64,000 bases of DNA. It comes from Acinetobacter sp. C32I (lineage in GTDB: Bacteria > Pseudomonadota > Gammaproteobacteria > Pseudomonadales > Moraxellaceae). The DNA lies in assembly GCF_023702715.1 (NCBI RefSeq), contig NZ_CP098480.1, positions 868,001-932,000 on the forward strand. Reading direction: 5' to 3'. Below, in pieces: positions 53,412 to 63,153 of the stretch (the stretch's first letter is position 1; the number at the start of each line of letters is the position of its first letter). Below the pieces are notes generated by a model. That model did no database searches. It was not told where the DNA came from and was given only the letters and a program-made list of their open reading frames with translations. Both the position numbers and the translations under genes were made by a program.

Positions 53412-54464
53412 ATGCAAACAATCAAAGGCCCCAGTATTCACCTTGCCCAATTCAGTGATGATGTTTTTCCATTTAATAACTTAGAAAGTATTGCAGCATG
53501 GGTGGCGGATCACGGTTTTAAGGCTGTTCAACTGCCTGCTTGGGATAAACGATTATTTGATGTGAATTTAGCCGCAGAAAGTCAGAATTATTGTGATGAG
53601 ATCAAAGGCATTTTAGATAAAAACGGTTTGCAGATTAGTGAGTTAAGCACGCATATTTTTGGTCAGTTAATGGCGGTTCATCCTGCTTATGACGCATTAT
53701 GTGATGGTTTTGCACCCGCTTTTTTGCATGGTAAACCAACAGAAAGAACCCGATGGGCTGAACAACAGATGTTAGCTTCGGTTCAAGCGTCTGCATGTCT
53801 AGGACTACATGAGATGGGAACTTTCTCTGGTTCTTTAGCATGGCCTTATATCTTTCCCTTCCCACAACGTCCTGAAGGACTGATTGACACAGCTTTTGAT
53901 GAACTTGCTCGCCGTTGGACTCCGATCTTAAATGTCTGTGATGAATACGATGTCAATCTTTGCTATGAGATTCATCCCGGTGAAGATCTGCATGATGGCA
54001 TTAGCTTTGAAATGTTTTTAGAACGTACCAATCATCACCCGCGTTGTCAGATCTTGTTTGATCCTAGCCATTTTATTCTTCAACAACTGAACTACTTAGA
54101 ATACTTAGATATCTACAAGGACTTCATTCGTATGTTCCATGTAAAAGATGCCGAGTTCACACCGACAGGTCGTCAAGGCATGTACGGTGGCTATCAAAAT
54201 TGGGGAGATCGAGCTGGCCGCTTCCGTTCTACAGGTGATGGTCAAGTTGATTTTAAATCGATTTTCTCAAAATTAGCACATAACAACTATCAAGGTTGGG
54301 CGACTTTGGAATGGGAGTGTTGTCTAAAAAATAAAGATGATGGTGCACGAGAAGGTGCTGAATTTATTAAACAAAATATTATCCCTGTGACCGATAAAAT
54401 ATTTGATGACTTTGCAGCTGCACCCGTAAATCAATTACAAATCAACCAATTATTGGGCATTTAA
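53412..54464 (+). CDS. Sugar phosphate isomerase/epimerase-like TIM-barrel protein
   Basis: A 350-residue AP-endonuclease-2/xylose-isomerase-like barrel (IolE/IolH type). Metal-site residues sit in NLCYEIHPGEDLHDG, CQILFDPSHFILQQ, FHVKDAEF and ATLEWEC. Family members isomerise or dehydrate sugars and cyclitols. Genes for two hydrolases follow (17 bp, then overlap), so it probably works on a product released by them. Confidence 0.8.
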   Translation: MQTIKGPSIHLAQFSDDVFPFNNLESIAAWVADHGFKAVQLPAWDKRLFDVNLAAESQNYCDEIKGILDKNGLQISELSTHIFGQLMAVHPAYDALCDGFAPAFLHGKPTERTRWAEQQMLASVQASACLGLHEMGTFSGSLAWPYIFPFPQRPEGLIDTAFDELARRWTPILNVCDEYDVNLCYEIHPGEDLHDGISFEMFLERTNHHPRCQILFDPSHFILQQLNYLEYLDIYKDFIRMFHVKDAEFTPTGRQGMYGGYQNWGDRAGRFRSTGDGQVDFKSIFSKLAHNNYQGWATLEWECCLKNKDDGAREGAEFIKQNIIPVTDKIFDDFAAAPVNQLQINQLLGI

Positions 54465-54481
54465 GCGTAGAACGAGAAATA

Positions 54482-55366
54482 ATGATGACGACGCACACTG
54501 AAAAATTATTAAATCAATTTAATCATCACTACATGAATATTGAAGCTAAAAAATTACATTATGTATCTGCAGGCAATGGGCCCGCTGTTTTACTGATTTC
54601 GGGGTGGCCACAAACATGGTATGCATGGCGACATGTGATGGCTGAGTTGGCTCAGCATGGTTATCAAGCGATTGCGGTTGATCCACCTGGAACGGGATAT
54701 TCAGCTCCACTGGATGGTCACTATGATACTGGACGTATTGCAGCCATTCTATCTAGCCTGATGTCTGAACTTGGACATCATCGCTATGCCGTTATTGGGC
54801 ATGATATCGGGATGTGGGTGGGTTATGCGCTTGCCTGCGACTTTCCTGAATCCGTCACTCATCTTGCTCTCACAGAAGCTGTTATTCCGGGATTGGCTCC
54901 ACCGCCTCCAATTTTTGTTCCACCTGAACAGAATATTTTTCTCTGGCATTTTATGTTTAATCAGATTAGCGATTTGCCTGAAGCTTTAGTCATGGGGCGT
55001 GAAGAAACCTATCTCAATTATATTTTTGATAAATGGTCATGGCATCGAGATAAAGTTGCTGCTGAAACCTATATAGAGGCGTATAAGGTTTCAGGGCGTT
55101 TAACAGCAGGTTTTAATTACTATCGCGCCATCCCTGAAACTATTCGTCAGAATAAAATTAGGGAAACTAAAACTTTAGACATGCCCGTATTCGCAATCGG
55201 TGCCGAGCATGCCACTAATGATGCGCCTTATGAAACCATGAAAAAAGTGAGCACTCAGTTATCCAGTGCAATTGTCAAAGATTGTGGTCATTTCATTATG
55301 GAAGAACAAGCAGAAGTATTTTGTTCATTGATCCTTAATTTTTTACAGCAGGGAAAAGCAAGATGA
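54482..55366 (+). CDS. Alpha/beta hydrolase, epoxide hydrolase/dehalogenase-like
   Basis: A 294-residue hydrolase with ISGWPQTWYAW (oxyanion hole, HGxP-like), AVDPPGTGYSAP, and the nucleophile elbow GHDIGMWVGYALA, in which the nucleophile is Asp. This is the arrangement of epoxide hydrolases and haloalkane or haloacetate dehalogenases. The terminal His lies in KDCGHFIMEEQ. Overlaps the next gene by 4 bp (ATGA). Confidence 0.85.
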   Translation: MMTTHTEKLLNQFNHHYMNIEAKKLHYVSAGNGPAVLLISGWPQTWYAWRHVMAELAQHGYQAIAVDPPGTGYSAPLDGHYDTGRIAAILSSLMSELGHHRYAVIGHDIGMWVGYALACDFPESVTHLALTEAVIPGLAPPPPIFVPPEQNIFLWHFMFNQISDLPEALVMGREETYLNYIFDKWSWHRDKVAAETYIEAYKVSGRLTAGFNYYRAIPETIRQNKIRETKTLDMPVFAIGAEHATNDAPYETMKKVSTQLSSAIVKDCGHFIMEEQAEVFCSLILNFLQQGKAR

Positions 55367-56274
55367 CTTTAGATACTGAAATCAAAAATTGGCTTAAGTC
55401 TCAGTCTACATTACCCGCTGCAAATACATTGGATGAACTTAGAGCACAGGTAAATCAATCAATTATCCAACAACAAGGCGTTGAACGAGACTCATCTTAT
55501 CAACATAGCTTTAGGGTGATGACTGAGGATCAAGCGGAAATTGAAGTTCGTGTTTATGTTCCCTATGCCTTAGAACATGTACAACAACACCCCGCTATGG
55601 TCTTTGCCCACGGCGGTGGATGGTGTCTTGGCAGCCTAGATGCATGGGACCGTGCTTGTCGTTTATTGGCTGAATCAACGGCGCAAGTGATCTTTTCCGT
55701 CGACTATCGTTTAGCGCCAGAAGTTAAATTCCCGATACCATTAAGCGATTTTTTTACTGCACTGTCTTATATTCAGGAAAATGCTTCGGTATTTAGTCTT
55801 GATAAAAACCGTATTGCAGTGGGTGGAGACAGTGCTGGAGCAAATATTGCAGCAGCGGCCTGCCTACTAGCTAGACAACATCCTGATATTAAAATCAGTC
55901 ATCAACTGCTGTTCTACCCAGCATTAGATGCCAGCATGAGTAACGCTTCTTATCAAACATATGCACAGGGCTACGGCTTAACGACGGCAACTATGGCTTA
56001 TTGCTGGGATCAATATGTTAATGCTGAGGCAGACAAAGTAAATGAACTTGTCAGCCCTTTACTGGCGCATTCATTACAAGACTTACCTGATGCCACAATT
56101 TTTGTATGTGAATATGATCCACTTCGACATGATGGTGAAAAGTACGCAGAGAGATTGCAAGCTGCTGGCATTAATGTGAACTTCCATTTGTTAGAAGGCA
56201 TGATTCATGGGGCTATTCATATGTTAGCGATCACATCAACTACGAAAGCAATATATGACAAAGTCCAAATCTAA
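55363..56274 (+). CDS. Alpha/beta hydrolase-3 (HSL-like esterase)
   Basis: A 303-residue esterase of the hormone-sensitive-lipase group: HGGGWCLGSLDAW (oxyanion hole), VGGDSAGANIAAAACLLA (nucleophile Ser), EYDPLRHDGEKYAERL (Asp) and GMIHGAIHM (His). Typical for cleaving short-chain esters. Last gene of the three-gene unit. Confidence 0.88.
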   Translation: MTLDTEIKNWLKSQSTLPAANTLDELRAQVNQSIIQQQGVERDSSYQHSFRVMTEDQAEIEVRVYVPYALEHVQQHPAMVFAHGGGWCLGSLDAWDRACRLLAESTAQVIFSVDYRLAPEVKFPIPLSDFFTALSYIQENASVFSLDKNRIAVGGDSAGANIAAAACLLARQHPDIKISHQLLFYPALDASMSNASYQTYAQGYGLTTATMAYCWDQYVNAEADKVNELVSPLLAHSLQDLPDATIFVCEYDPLRHDGEKYAERLQAAGINVNFHLLEGMIHGAIHMLAITSTTKAIYDKVQI

Positions 56275-56318
56275 ATAATGGTGTGCGTTTAATAACGGAG
56301 CCATTTTATTTGTTTAAA

Positions 56319-56346
56319 CGTCCTATATCGATGCAGGTATAGGACG
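56319..56346. terminator. Bidirectional terminator
   Basis: CGTCCTATA / TATAGGACG, a perfect 9-bp stem between convergent genes. Confidence 0.7.
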
Positions 56347-56359
56347 ATTTACTTTCAAT

Positions 56360-56866
56360 TTAATAACAATAAAACACGCGCCAGACCAGTTCCTTGTCTC
56401 TGTAGTGTTGGATAAACTGTTCAATTTTAGGCGGAATTTCACGATATTGTTTTTTGATTGCCAGTTCCATCAATTCTATTTGGACTTGCTCTTGTGCAAG
56501 CATATAGTCTAGAAACTCACGATCTGCTTCTGTTCCTTGAGCATGGACCTGTTTTAAATCCTCCATATAAACTTTGGTTTTTGAATAAACCAGTTTAAGT
56601 AATTCATCCAATAAGAAAGATGGCGTTGAACTAATCAGTGATGCTTTTGCCTTCGTCAAAAAAGATGGTGTTGCATCGAGGCCTAACTTCTCTGCATATG
56701 CAAAATAATGTGCTGTATTGAATCGTTCTAACTTTTCATAGGCACTCCAGAAAATATATTCTTGTGTTCCCTGTACGCGATTGGCGATACGTAGAATTGC
56801 GCTAAGCGCAAAAGCACGATTTTGCAATTCATCGTTAATTCCATTTAGAAACTGTTGAGACCGCAT
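56360..56866 (-). CDS. Hypothetical helical protein paired with the amine oxidase
   Basis: A 168-residue, almost wholly helical cytosolic protein with many Glu and aromatic residues (EYIFWSAYEKLERFN; EFLDYMLAQEQVQIELMELA). The shape hints at a ferritin-like four-helix bundle, but a clear ExxH metal pattern is lacking. It lies 57 bp after the flavin amine oxidase gene on the same strand, so the two are probably cotranscribed. Function unknown. Confidence 0.6.
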   Translation of the reverse strand: MRSQQFLNGINDELQNRAFALSAILRIANRVQGTQEYIFWSAYEKLERFNTAHYFAYAEKLGLDATPSFLTKAKASLISSTPSFLLDELLKLVYSKTKVYMEDLKQVHAQGTEADREFLDYMLAQEQVQIELMELAIKKQYREIPPKIEQFIQHYRDKELVWRVFYCY

Positions 56867-56923
56867 ATTTATTCCTTACTCATTAGAATGAAGATCATGT
56901 AATTCAAGGCGACTACGGAACAA

Positions 56924-58297
56924 TCACAGACTTAACGTCTGTTTGTGAATAATTTCTTTGGCAGCACGTATACCTGACTGTAAAGCACCATCTAGATAGC
57001 CACTCCATTCAGTTGCCGTTTCTGTACCCGCCCAATGAATTCGATCGACAGGCTGTCTGATACAATCACCATAAGTGGTCATCACCCCTGGTGGCATATG
57101 TGCAACATATCCCCCTTGAGACCACGCTTCCGTGAGCCAGTCTTGTTCCACATACTCCAAAGGATGTGCTGCTTGTTGACCAAAGTAATAAACAAAATCG
57201 GCAATGATCCGTTGACGACGTGCTTCAACATCCAGCGAACTTAATTCAATTGCATAATCACCTTCGATCAAGCCCAGTAAGACACCATGATTTGCTCCCT
57301 CTGGAGATTGATCAAATACAACGCTGACAGCTCGATCTGTCGCAACCACAGCACCATTTAAGTTTTGTTTCTTCCAAAAAGCGTTGCTATAGGCCAAATG
57401 AACTTTGATCACAGCGCCCATGGTCATACTTTGTAATAAGCGTTCACGCTTTGTAGGTAGCGGTGGTGTGTAATGAATTTTGGATGCAAGTACAGGTGGT
57501 GTGGCAATGATGATATTTTTTGCCTTATAGCTTTGGGTTCTACACACAACTTTGACATGATCAGCATGCTGCTCAACAGCTAAAACAGGTGAATTTAAGA
57601 TTAAATGGTCTTGTAATTGATCTGCAATCAGTTTGGAAATTTGCCATGCACCACCGATGAATTTATCTTGCTGCGCTCCACCTTCAGTTGAGATGAGAAC
57701 TTCAAGTCCATGCCCTTGTCTAAAATATTCGAGGAAAAACAGATAGGACAATTGAGAGGTATTACAACAGAAGAGTGCCCCTACGATGGTTCGCATAAAG
57801 TCTCGCGCACCGTCTGTACGTACATGCTTTAACAACCAACTTTCAACCGACTCCGCATCCCATTGCTTTGCATGTGCTGCTAACCAAGGTTCACCATTTG
57901 GCAATGTTTGAGCTTCTTTATTCCAGCGACGTTCAAGTAGTGCGATTTCAAGCAGTGAAGCAATTGGGAGCTTGGGGATATTGGAGCGATATGATTTGAC
58001 TAAACCGTTACGACTAACCAAGCTCGCGCCTTTGATAAATTGAGGATAGGTTTTGACACCCAGTTCTTGAGCCTGTGCCAATAACAGTTTTTGTTGCGGA
58101 CCAACCCACTGCCCACCTAGATCAATGGTTTCTCCATAAATTTCACCTGCTTTTGAGCGCCCACCGACACGATCACGCGCTTCTAAAAGCAATACATCTT
58201 TACCCGCTTTCTTTAATTCCAGTGCTGCTTTTAAACCTGCCAAACCAGCACCGACCACGATTGCATCCCAGTTTTTTTCAGTTGTTTGAGTATCCAT
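56924..58297 (-). CDS. Flavin-containing amine oxidase
   Basis: A 457-residue monoamine-oxidase-type flavoprotein: AIVVGAGLAGLKAALELKKAG (FAD loop), LLEARDRVGGRSKAGEIYGETIDLGGQWVGPQQ, and the C-terminal IHWAGTETATEWSGYLDGALQSGIRAAKEI. It would oxidise a primary amine (tyramine, putrescine or similar) to an aldehyde with release of H2O2 and NH3. Divergent from a TetR gene with two operators between. AGGAAATA precedes the start. Confidence 0.9.
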   Translation of the reverse strand: MDTQTTEKNWDAIVVGAGLAGLKAALELKKAGKDVLLLEARDRVGGRSKAGEIYGETIDLGGQWVGPQQKLLLAQAQELGVKTYPQFIKGASLVSRNGLVKSYRSNIPKLPIASLLEIALLERRWNKEAQTLPNGEPWLAAHAKQWDAESVESWLLKHVRTDGARDFMRTIVGALFCCNTSQLSYLFFLEYFRQGHGLEVLISTEGGAQQDKFIGGAWQISKLIADQLQDHLILNSPVLAVEQHADHVKVVCRTQSYKAKNIIIATPPVLASKIHYTPPLPTKRERLLQSMTMGAVIKVHLAYSNAFWKKQNLNGAVVATDRAVSVVFDQSPEGANHGVLLGLIEGDYAIELSSLDVEARRQRIIADFVYYFGQQAAHPLEYVEQDWLTEAWSQGGYVAHMPPGVMTTYGDCIRQPVDRIHWAGTETATEWSGYLDGALQSGIRAAKEIIHKQTLSL

Positions 58298-58329
58298 CAT
58301 TATTTCCTGCTATTAAAATTATCATCCAT

Positions 58330-58355
58330 ATTTTAATGAACGCGTTCATTAAAAT
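58330..58355. promoter_or_regulatory. TetR operator A (perfect 26-bp palindrome)
   Basis: ATTTTAATGAACG / CGTTCATTAAAAT, between the amine oxidase and TetR genes. Confidence 0.75.
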
Positions 58356-58363
58356 TAAATTTG

Positions 58364-58389
58364 ATTTTATGGAACGTGTTCACTAAAAT
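58364..58389. promoter_or_regulatory. TetR operator B (imperfect copy)
   Basis: An imperfect version of operator A (core GGAACGTGTTCA), centred 34 bp away and just before the TetR start codon at 58398. Confidence 0.65.
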
Positions 58390-58397
58390 CAATAGCT

Positions 58398-59033
58398 ATG
58401 GAAAATAATCAAACAAAAGCCCCCCGCCGTGGACGTCCTCCTCGCAGTCAGGAACAAATCGAAGCCAATCGCAATGTAATTATTCAGGCGGCCAGAGATC
58501 TATTTGCAGCACATGGATACGAAGGTGTATCTATGCGTAAAATTGCAGCCCAAGCAGACTGTTTACCCGCAACGCTCTACACCTTATTTCCGAGTAAAAG
58601 ACAGTTACTGCACCATATTTGGGAAGTAATTTTTTTAGATTTAATGCTTAAACTGGAACAATGCTACAACAGCAGTCCTGAATCAGAACGACTCGAAAAG
58701 CTGTGTATTGCTCAAGTGGATTTTTGGTTGAATCGACCGAATGATTGCAGAGCAATTTTCCTCATTGAAGATCATCCACAAAATGCTGAGGAACATTATT
58801 TTGTCGATGCTTCGCAAGCAGTTCCGCAATTAGAAATTTACACGCGTGCGATTAAGGAAGCTCAAGCCCGTGGCGAAATACGTGCAGGTGATGCGAATGA
58901 AATCAAGAACGTTCTACTCTGTAGTATGTTAGGGATTACCTTAAGTCTGATTGGTATTCCAGAATATCCTTGGGGAAATCCGAATACCCTAAAAGAAATG
59001 ACAATCAGTGCGTTGATCAAGGGATTGAGCTAA
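58398..59033 (+). CDS. TetR-family repressor of the amine oxidase
   Basis: A 211-residue protein with HTH RNVIIQAARDLFAAHGYEGVSMRKIAAQADCLPATLYTLFPSKRQLLHHIWE and a TetR_C-type ligand domain. The tandem operators in the divergent promoter show it controls itself and the amine oxidase. The ligand is probably the amine or its aldehyde (inference). Confidence 0.88.
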   Translation: MENNQTKAPRRGRPPRSQEQIEANRNVIIQAARDLFAAHGYEGVSMRKIAAQADCLPATLYTLFPSKRQLLHHIWEVIFLDLMLKLEQCYNSSPESERLEKLCIAQVDFWLNRPNDCRAIFLIEDHPQNAEEHYFVDASQAVPQLEIYTRAIKEAQARGEIRAGDANEIKNVLLCSMLGITLSLIGIPEYPWGNPNTLKEMTISALIKGLS

Positions 59034-59098
59034 GGAAAAGATCATGTCCGCACACTGGGCAAGCAATTTTAAGAGATCGCTTATGATTGGCATAAACT

Positions 59099-59152
59099 CA
59101 GCCCTAAAAATTTGCGATTCATCGCTTAGTACAAATCTCTAGGGCTATTTTT
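59099..59152 (+). terminator. Terminator after the TetR gene
   Basis: AGCCCTA...TAGGGCT stem with inner pairing (ATTTG/CAAAT), followed by ATTTTTAA. Confidence 0.55.
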
Positions 59153-59198
59153 AATCCACAAAAAATGCAGAAATCGAAAAATTTAATTTTCTCGATTA

Positions 59199-61364
59199 TT
59201 AGAAGCTCACATTCCATGACAACTGTGCTGTACGTGGTGCACCAAGAAATAGATAATCATCGCCAAAGAAACTACCTGCATCTCGCCAATATTTTTTATT
59301 AAATAGGTTATCTACATTCAATCTCAAGGTATTGTCATAACCATAAGCACGGAAGTTATAAGCTGTACCTGCATTAAAAACCGTATAGCCCGACACTTTT
59401 ACCGTGCCTGTTTTCTCAGCATATTTACTGCTGCTGTACTGCATACCCGCCAACAATCGTAGTCCTTCCACTTGAGGGAGTTGATAAGAGAGATAAGTCG
59501 CAAAACGCACAGCAGGTATATTTTGAGTTTGATGACCCTGATATTCGGCTGACTGAGTATCCTTTAAACGTGAACGTGTAAGAGCCAAAGTCGAGGTGAT
59601 ATCTAGGTTTTGGCCTACACGACCTTGCGCACCGAGTTCTAAGCCAAGATTATGTTGCTCACCATCAGCAACAAAATTACTGGTTACATCTGTATATTGA
59701 TTGTCTTGTTTTAAATTGAATAAGGCTGCTGTAAAGAGTAAGTCTTGCCACTGCTGCTTAATACCGATTTCATACTGAGTTGAATGTTTTGGTGCCAATG
59801 TTTCAAATTTATTTTCGGCATACCACGGTGCTTGTCCACCATCACTCAAACCTTTGGCATAGGAAGCATAGACATTGGTGCCTTGCCAAGGCTGATACAT
59901 CAATGCAAATTGAGGTAAAAAGCGATTAAAGTTGGTATCTCGGATTTTATGAGCTTCTGCATCATAAGCATCTTCATTTAAATGCAACAGCTTTCCGCCC
60001 GCCAGAACCGACCATTGCTTATTAAAATCAATCTGGTCCAGCAGATTAAGTGCCGTTTGTTGACTGCTGAATGATTTGTAATGCTTCCCCAAGGTTGCAG
60101 TTGAAGGCTGATAAGTCACAGTATTTGTATAGATATTTCCCGTACCGACTAATTCATTTATTGGATCATGCTGGGCATGGCGCTTATAACTCTGTGATAA
60201 TTCTAAATTGAGTGTATGTTGCCAAGTTCCAGTGTTAAATTTTCCGTTTAAACCCGTTTTAAATTGATTGCTAAGATAACTGTCATCTGGACTACGGAAA
60301 TCATAAATATCGTAATTGCCATTTTTGTCAAAGGTATTCCCTAAGCCTGTTGTTTGGCATATCTCGCTATAACAGCCCCATGCAAATGCAGAATAATCAT
60401 CGACTATCACTCGACTTTGGGATGCTGAAAGATTAGCACTCCAATTGTCGTTCACTTGGTAACTATACTTTAAACCAGCATTGAGACTTTCATTACTGAC
60501 AGGTTTACCCCAGCTTTGATGACCTAATAAGCGATCCCAATCCACATCTGTAGGTACTTTTTTACCATCAAGTAATTGGTAACCAGGAACAGAACGTTGG
60601 CGCTGGCGTTGGGATTCAAGATCAAATTCGAGTTTTGAACGATCTGAAATTTTCCAGTCCAAAGCAACAGAACCAAACCAACGCTGACCGTTGGCATGTT
60701 CGACATATGGATGGATTTCTTCTTTGGCAAGATTGACCCGATAGCCAAATTGCTGATCGTCACCCAATAAACCGCCAACATCCGCTGCTACACGATTGCC
60801 CCCATGGCTATCTGTTTCCAGTGTAATAGAGCGAATATCTTCAGGGCGTTTGGTCACATAATTCACCACACCACCTGGCGTTGACATGCCACTTTGAATC
60901 GCACTGATACCTTTTAAAATTTCAACCTGTGCTTTATTTTCAAGTGCAATATTTTGCTCACCTCGCACCAAGTGACCATTCAGTAAATAACTTGATCCTA
61001 AATTTAGAGCAAAGCCACGCATTACAAAATTTGGATAATAACCAATCGGTGCATAGCCCTCACCGACAGCGGCATCATTTTTTACCACATCGGTCAGGGT
61101 TTTGGCATGTTGATCCGCAATCTGTGCTGCTGTCACACTATGAATAGATGCTGGAATTTCGGCAAGATTTTGCTGGGTAAAACCCGATAAATTCACTTTA
61201 GGCTGAGTGTAAGCAGGCTCAGAAGTTTCAGCTTTTACCATAATTGGAGCTAATCGCGGTGTCACAGTTTCTGCGTGGACTGATACTGTATTTAATCCGA
61301 GGCATGAAAATGAACCAACCGCCAATAATGCTTTTTGTAAACGAGAAAATGGATACGTTTTCAC
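59199..61364 (-). CDS. TonB-dependent siderophore-type receptor
   Basis: A 721-residue outer-membrane receptor with a signal peptide (to about residue 31, SVHA), a plug domain (IPASIHSVTAAQIADQ...VEILKGISAIQSGMSTPGGVVNYVTKRP), and a 22-strand barrel ending in Phe (LSWNVSF). The plug is of the ferric-siderophore receptor type (FhuA/FpvA-like). It lies 126 bp downstream of the zinc cluster on the same strand, so metal other than iron is possible. I see no convincing Fur or Zur palindrome right before it. Confidence 0.88.
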   Translation of the reverse strand: MKTYPFSRLQKALLAVGSFSCLGLNTVSVHAETVTPRLAPIMVKAETSEPAYTQPKVNLSGFTQQNLAEIPASIHSVTAAQIADQHAKTLTDVVKNDAAVGEGYAPIGYYPNFVMRGFALNLGSSYLLNGHLVRGEQNIALENKAQVEILKGISAIQSGMSTPGGVVNYVTKRPEDIRSITLETDSHGGNRVAADVGGLLGDDQQFGYRVNLAKEEIHPYVEHANGQRWFGSVALDWKISDRSKLEFDLESQRQRQRSVPGYQLLDGKKVPTDVDWDRLLGHQSWGKPVSNESLNAGLKYSYQVNDNWSANLSASQSRVIVDDYSAFAWGCYSEICQTTGLGNTFDKNGNYDIYDFRSPDDSYLSNQFKTGLNGKFNTGTWQHTLNLELSQSYKRHAQHDPINELVGTGNIYTNTVTYQPSTATLGKHYKSFSSQQTALNLLDQIDFNKQWSVLAGGKLLHLNEDAYDAEAHKIRDTNFNRFLPQFALMYQPWQGTNVYASYAKGLSDGGQAPWYAENKFETLAPKHSTQYEIGIKQQWQDLLFTAALFNLKQDNQYTDVTSNFVADGEQHNLGLELGAQGRVGQNLDITSTLALTRSRLKDTQSAEYQGHQTQNIPAVRFATYLSYQLPQVEGLRLLAGMQYSSSKYAEKTGTVKVSGYTVFNAGTAYNFRAYGYDNTLRLNVDNLFNKKYWRDAGSFFGDDYLFLGAPRTAQLSWNVSF

Positions 61365-61490
61365 AATCGTTGTCTAACCCCAAAAGATAATAATAAAGCT
61401 TACACTTTGCGGGCATGAGTATTCACAATTTTCTCAGATTGAACAAGCATGTTATGCACCATATCTAAGATTTTTTCAGCCGATTGCACG

Positions 61491-62714
61491 TTAGCTTGCT
61501 ACGACCTGATGCCATTCTTCAAAAGGATTTTCAAATTTCTGCCATTGCGCTGCACCTAGGGCCATTTCCTCGTCATTTAATAAACAGGCATCAAACTGTT
61601 CAATCAGTCTCGCCTGATCCATTTCCATCCCAATCAACACAATTTCTTGTCGTGCGTCACCAGTCGAATCATCCCAACTCTTTGCAATGGCATCGCGGCT
61701 TGGTTGATCTTCTGGCCAATGCTCATCTGGGACAGCCGCCCACCAATACCCTGCTACGCCATGTCTGGCCATTGCACCTGCTTGAGACCAAGAACCTGCA
61801 AATTCAGGATGAGATGCCAACCAAAAAAAGCCTTTTGAGCGAATAACACCCTGCCATTCAGAATGAATAAAATCAAAAAACCGTTGTGGGTGAAAAGGTC
61901 GTCTGGCCCGATAGACAAAACTACCAATCCCATATTCTTCAGTTTCAGGCGTATGTTCACCTCTTAATTCTTTGAGCCAACCCGGTGCTTGCGCAGCTTC
62001 ATTAAAATCAAATAGCTGGGTATCTAAAATTTTATCCAGATTAACTTGCCCAAATTCAGAAATTTCAATTTTTGCTCTAGGATTGAGTGAATGCAAAATA
62101 CCCAATAATTTTTCTTTTTCTTCTTCACCGATCAGATCTACTTTATTCAATACAATCACATCGCAGAATTCAATCTGATCTATTAAAAGATCAACCACAT
62201 TACGTTCATCCTGCTCACCCAGTGATTCCCCCCGTGAAGTTAAACGATCAACAGAACCATAATCTTTAAGAAAATTATAAGCATCAACCACAGTGACCAT
62301 GGTATCCAAGCGAGCAAATTCAGCCAGAGAAATGCCATTTTCATCTTCAAAGGTAAAGGTTTCTGCAACGGGTAATGGCTCAGAAATTCCTGTGGACTCA
62401 ATCACCAATTGATCAAAGCGCTTATCTTCGGCTAAACGACGAACTTCGATCAGTAAATCCTCTCGCAAAGTACAGCAAATACAGCCATTGCTCATTTCAA
62501 CCAGTTTTTCATCGGTCCTTGATAGCGCTGCGCCGCCTTCACGAACCAGTGCTGCATCAATATTGACCTCAGACATATCATTCACAATGACTGCAATTTT
62601 GCGTCCTTCACGATTGTTTAAAATATGATTGAGTAATGTGGTTTTTCCTGAGCCTAAAAATCCGGATAAGACAGTTACAGGAAGTTTGGATGGAGTGGCT
62701 AAAGATGGATTCAT
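61491..62714 (-). CDS. zigA: COG0523 zinc-linked GTPase (ZigA-like)
   Basis: About 407 residues of the CobW/G3E GTPase family. Walker A is [12 protein letters not shown] (17-28), the metal motif is GCICC (Cys78, 80, 81), and IVLNKVDL is the guanine loop. The CobW C-terminal domain has HPQRFFDF. In A. baumannii ZigA is a zinc metallochaperone made under zinc starvation. The Fur/Zur-like and ZrlA-like neighbours support the same role. A GTG frame opens at 62726; the ATG at 62714 is preferred. Confidence 0.85.
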   Translation of the reverse strand: MNPSLATPSKLPVTVLSGFLGSGKTTLLNHILNNREGRKIAVIVNDMSEVNIDAALVREGGAALSRTDEKLVEMSNGCICCTLREDLLIEVRRLAEDKRFDQLVIESTGISEPLPVAETFTFEDENGISLAEFARLDTMVTVVDAYNFLKDYGSVDRLTSRGESLGEQDERNVVDLLIDQIEFCDVIVLNKVDLIGEEEKEKLLGILHSLNPRAKIEISEFGQVNLDKILDTQLFDFNEAAQAPGWLKELRGEHTPETEEYGIGSFVYRARRPFHPQRFFDFIHSEWQGVIRSKGFFWLASHPEFAGSWSQAGAMARHGVAGYWWAAVPDEHWPEDQPSRDAIAKSWDDSTGDARQEIVLIGMEMDQARLIEQFDACLLNDEEMALGAAQWQKFENPFEEWHQVVAS

Positions 62715-62729
62715 TGGCTTTCTCACTAG

Positions 62730-63128
62730 TTAAATATGTTCGCTTTGATGCTTTGCAGCACATGAAAAACATAGCCCCAATATTTCTAAATATGAGTATT
62801 GCGGCTTAAACTGTTGTGCTTTGATTGTGGTTTCAACACAGCTGCGAAGCTGTGGAATGGTGATGCTTTGTACGCTCTGACATTCTGTACAGATTGTGAT
62901 GAGTTGATAGTTGGAGCTCATTTCGGCTTGTCTACTGGCATACATATTCAATGTATTCAGTTTTAGGATGAGACATTGATCTGTGAGTTTCTTCAAAATT
63001 CTGTAGATTTGCATTGGTGCTTGAAAACCATAGGGCTTTGCTTTTTCTAATAACTCATAAGCACTCAGGGCTTTATTTTCTGTTTTTAATATATTTAGAA
63101 TATTTTGCTGGGCGATTGTAAGTTTCAT
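62730..63128 (-). CDS. zur: Fur-family regulator, Zur-like
   Basis: A 132-residue Fur-type repressor. The winged helix includes IAQQNILNILKTENKALSAYELLEKAKPYGFQAPMQIYRILKKLTDQCLI. The dimer domain keeps both structural-zinc CxxC pairs (CTECQSV and CFSCAAKH). Placement between zrlA-like and zigA-like genes indicates Zur. It is cotranscribed (25 bp after the first gene, 15 bp before zigA) and probably autoregulated from the palindrome at 63902-63941. Confidence 0.82.
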   Translation of the reverse strand: MKLTIAQQNILNILKTENKALSAYELLEKAKPYGFQAPMQIYRILKKLTDQCLILKLNTLNMYASRQAEMSSNYQLITICTECQSVQSITIPQLRSCVETTIKAQQFKPQYSYLEILGLCFSCAAKHQSEHI

Positions 63129-63153
63129 TGTTATTTACTCATCCATTGTTGTT

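Noticed and set aside
61381..61420. Fur box before the TonB receptor
   Set aside because: AGATAATAATAAAG resembles only part of the Fur consensus; too weak to call.
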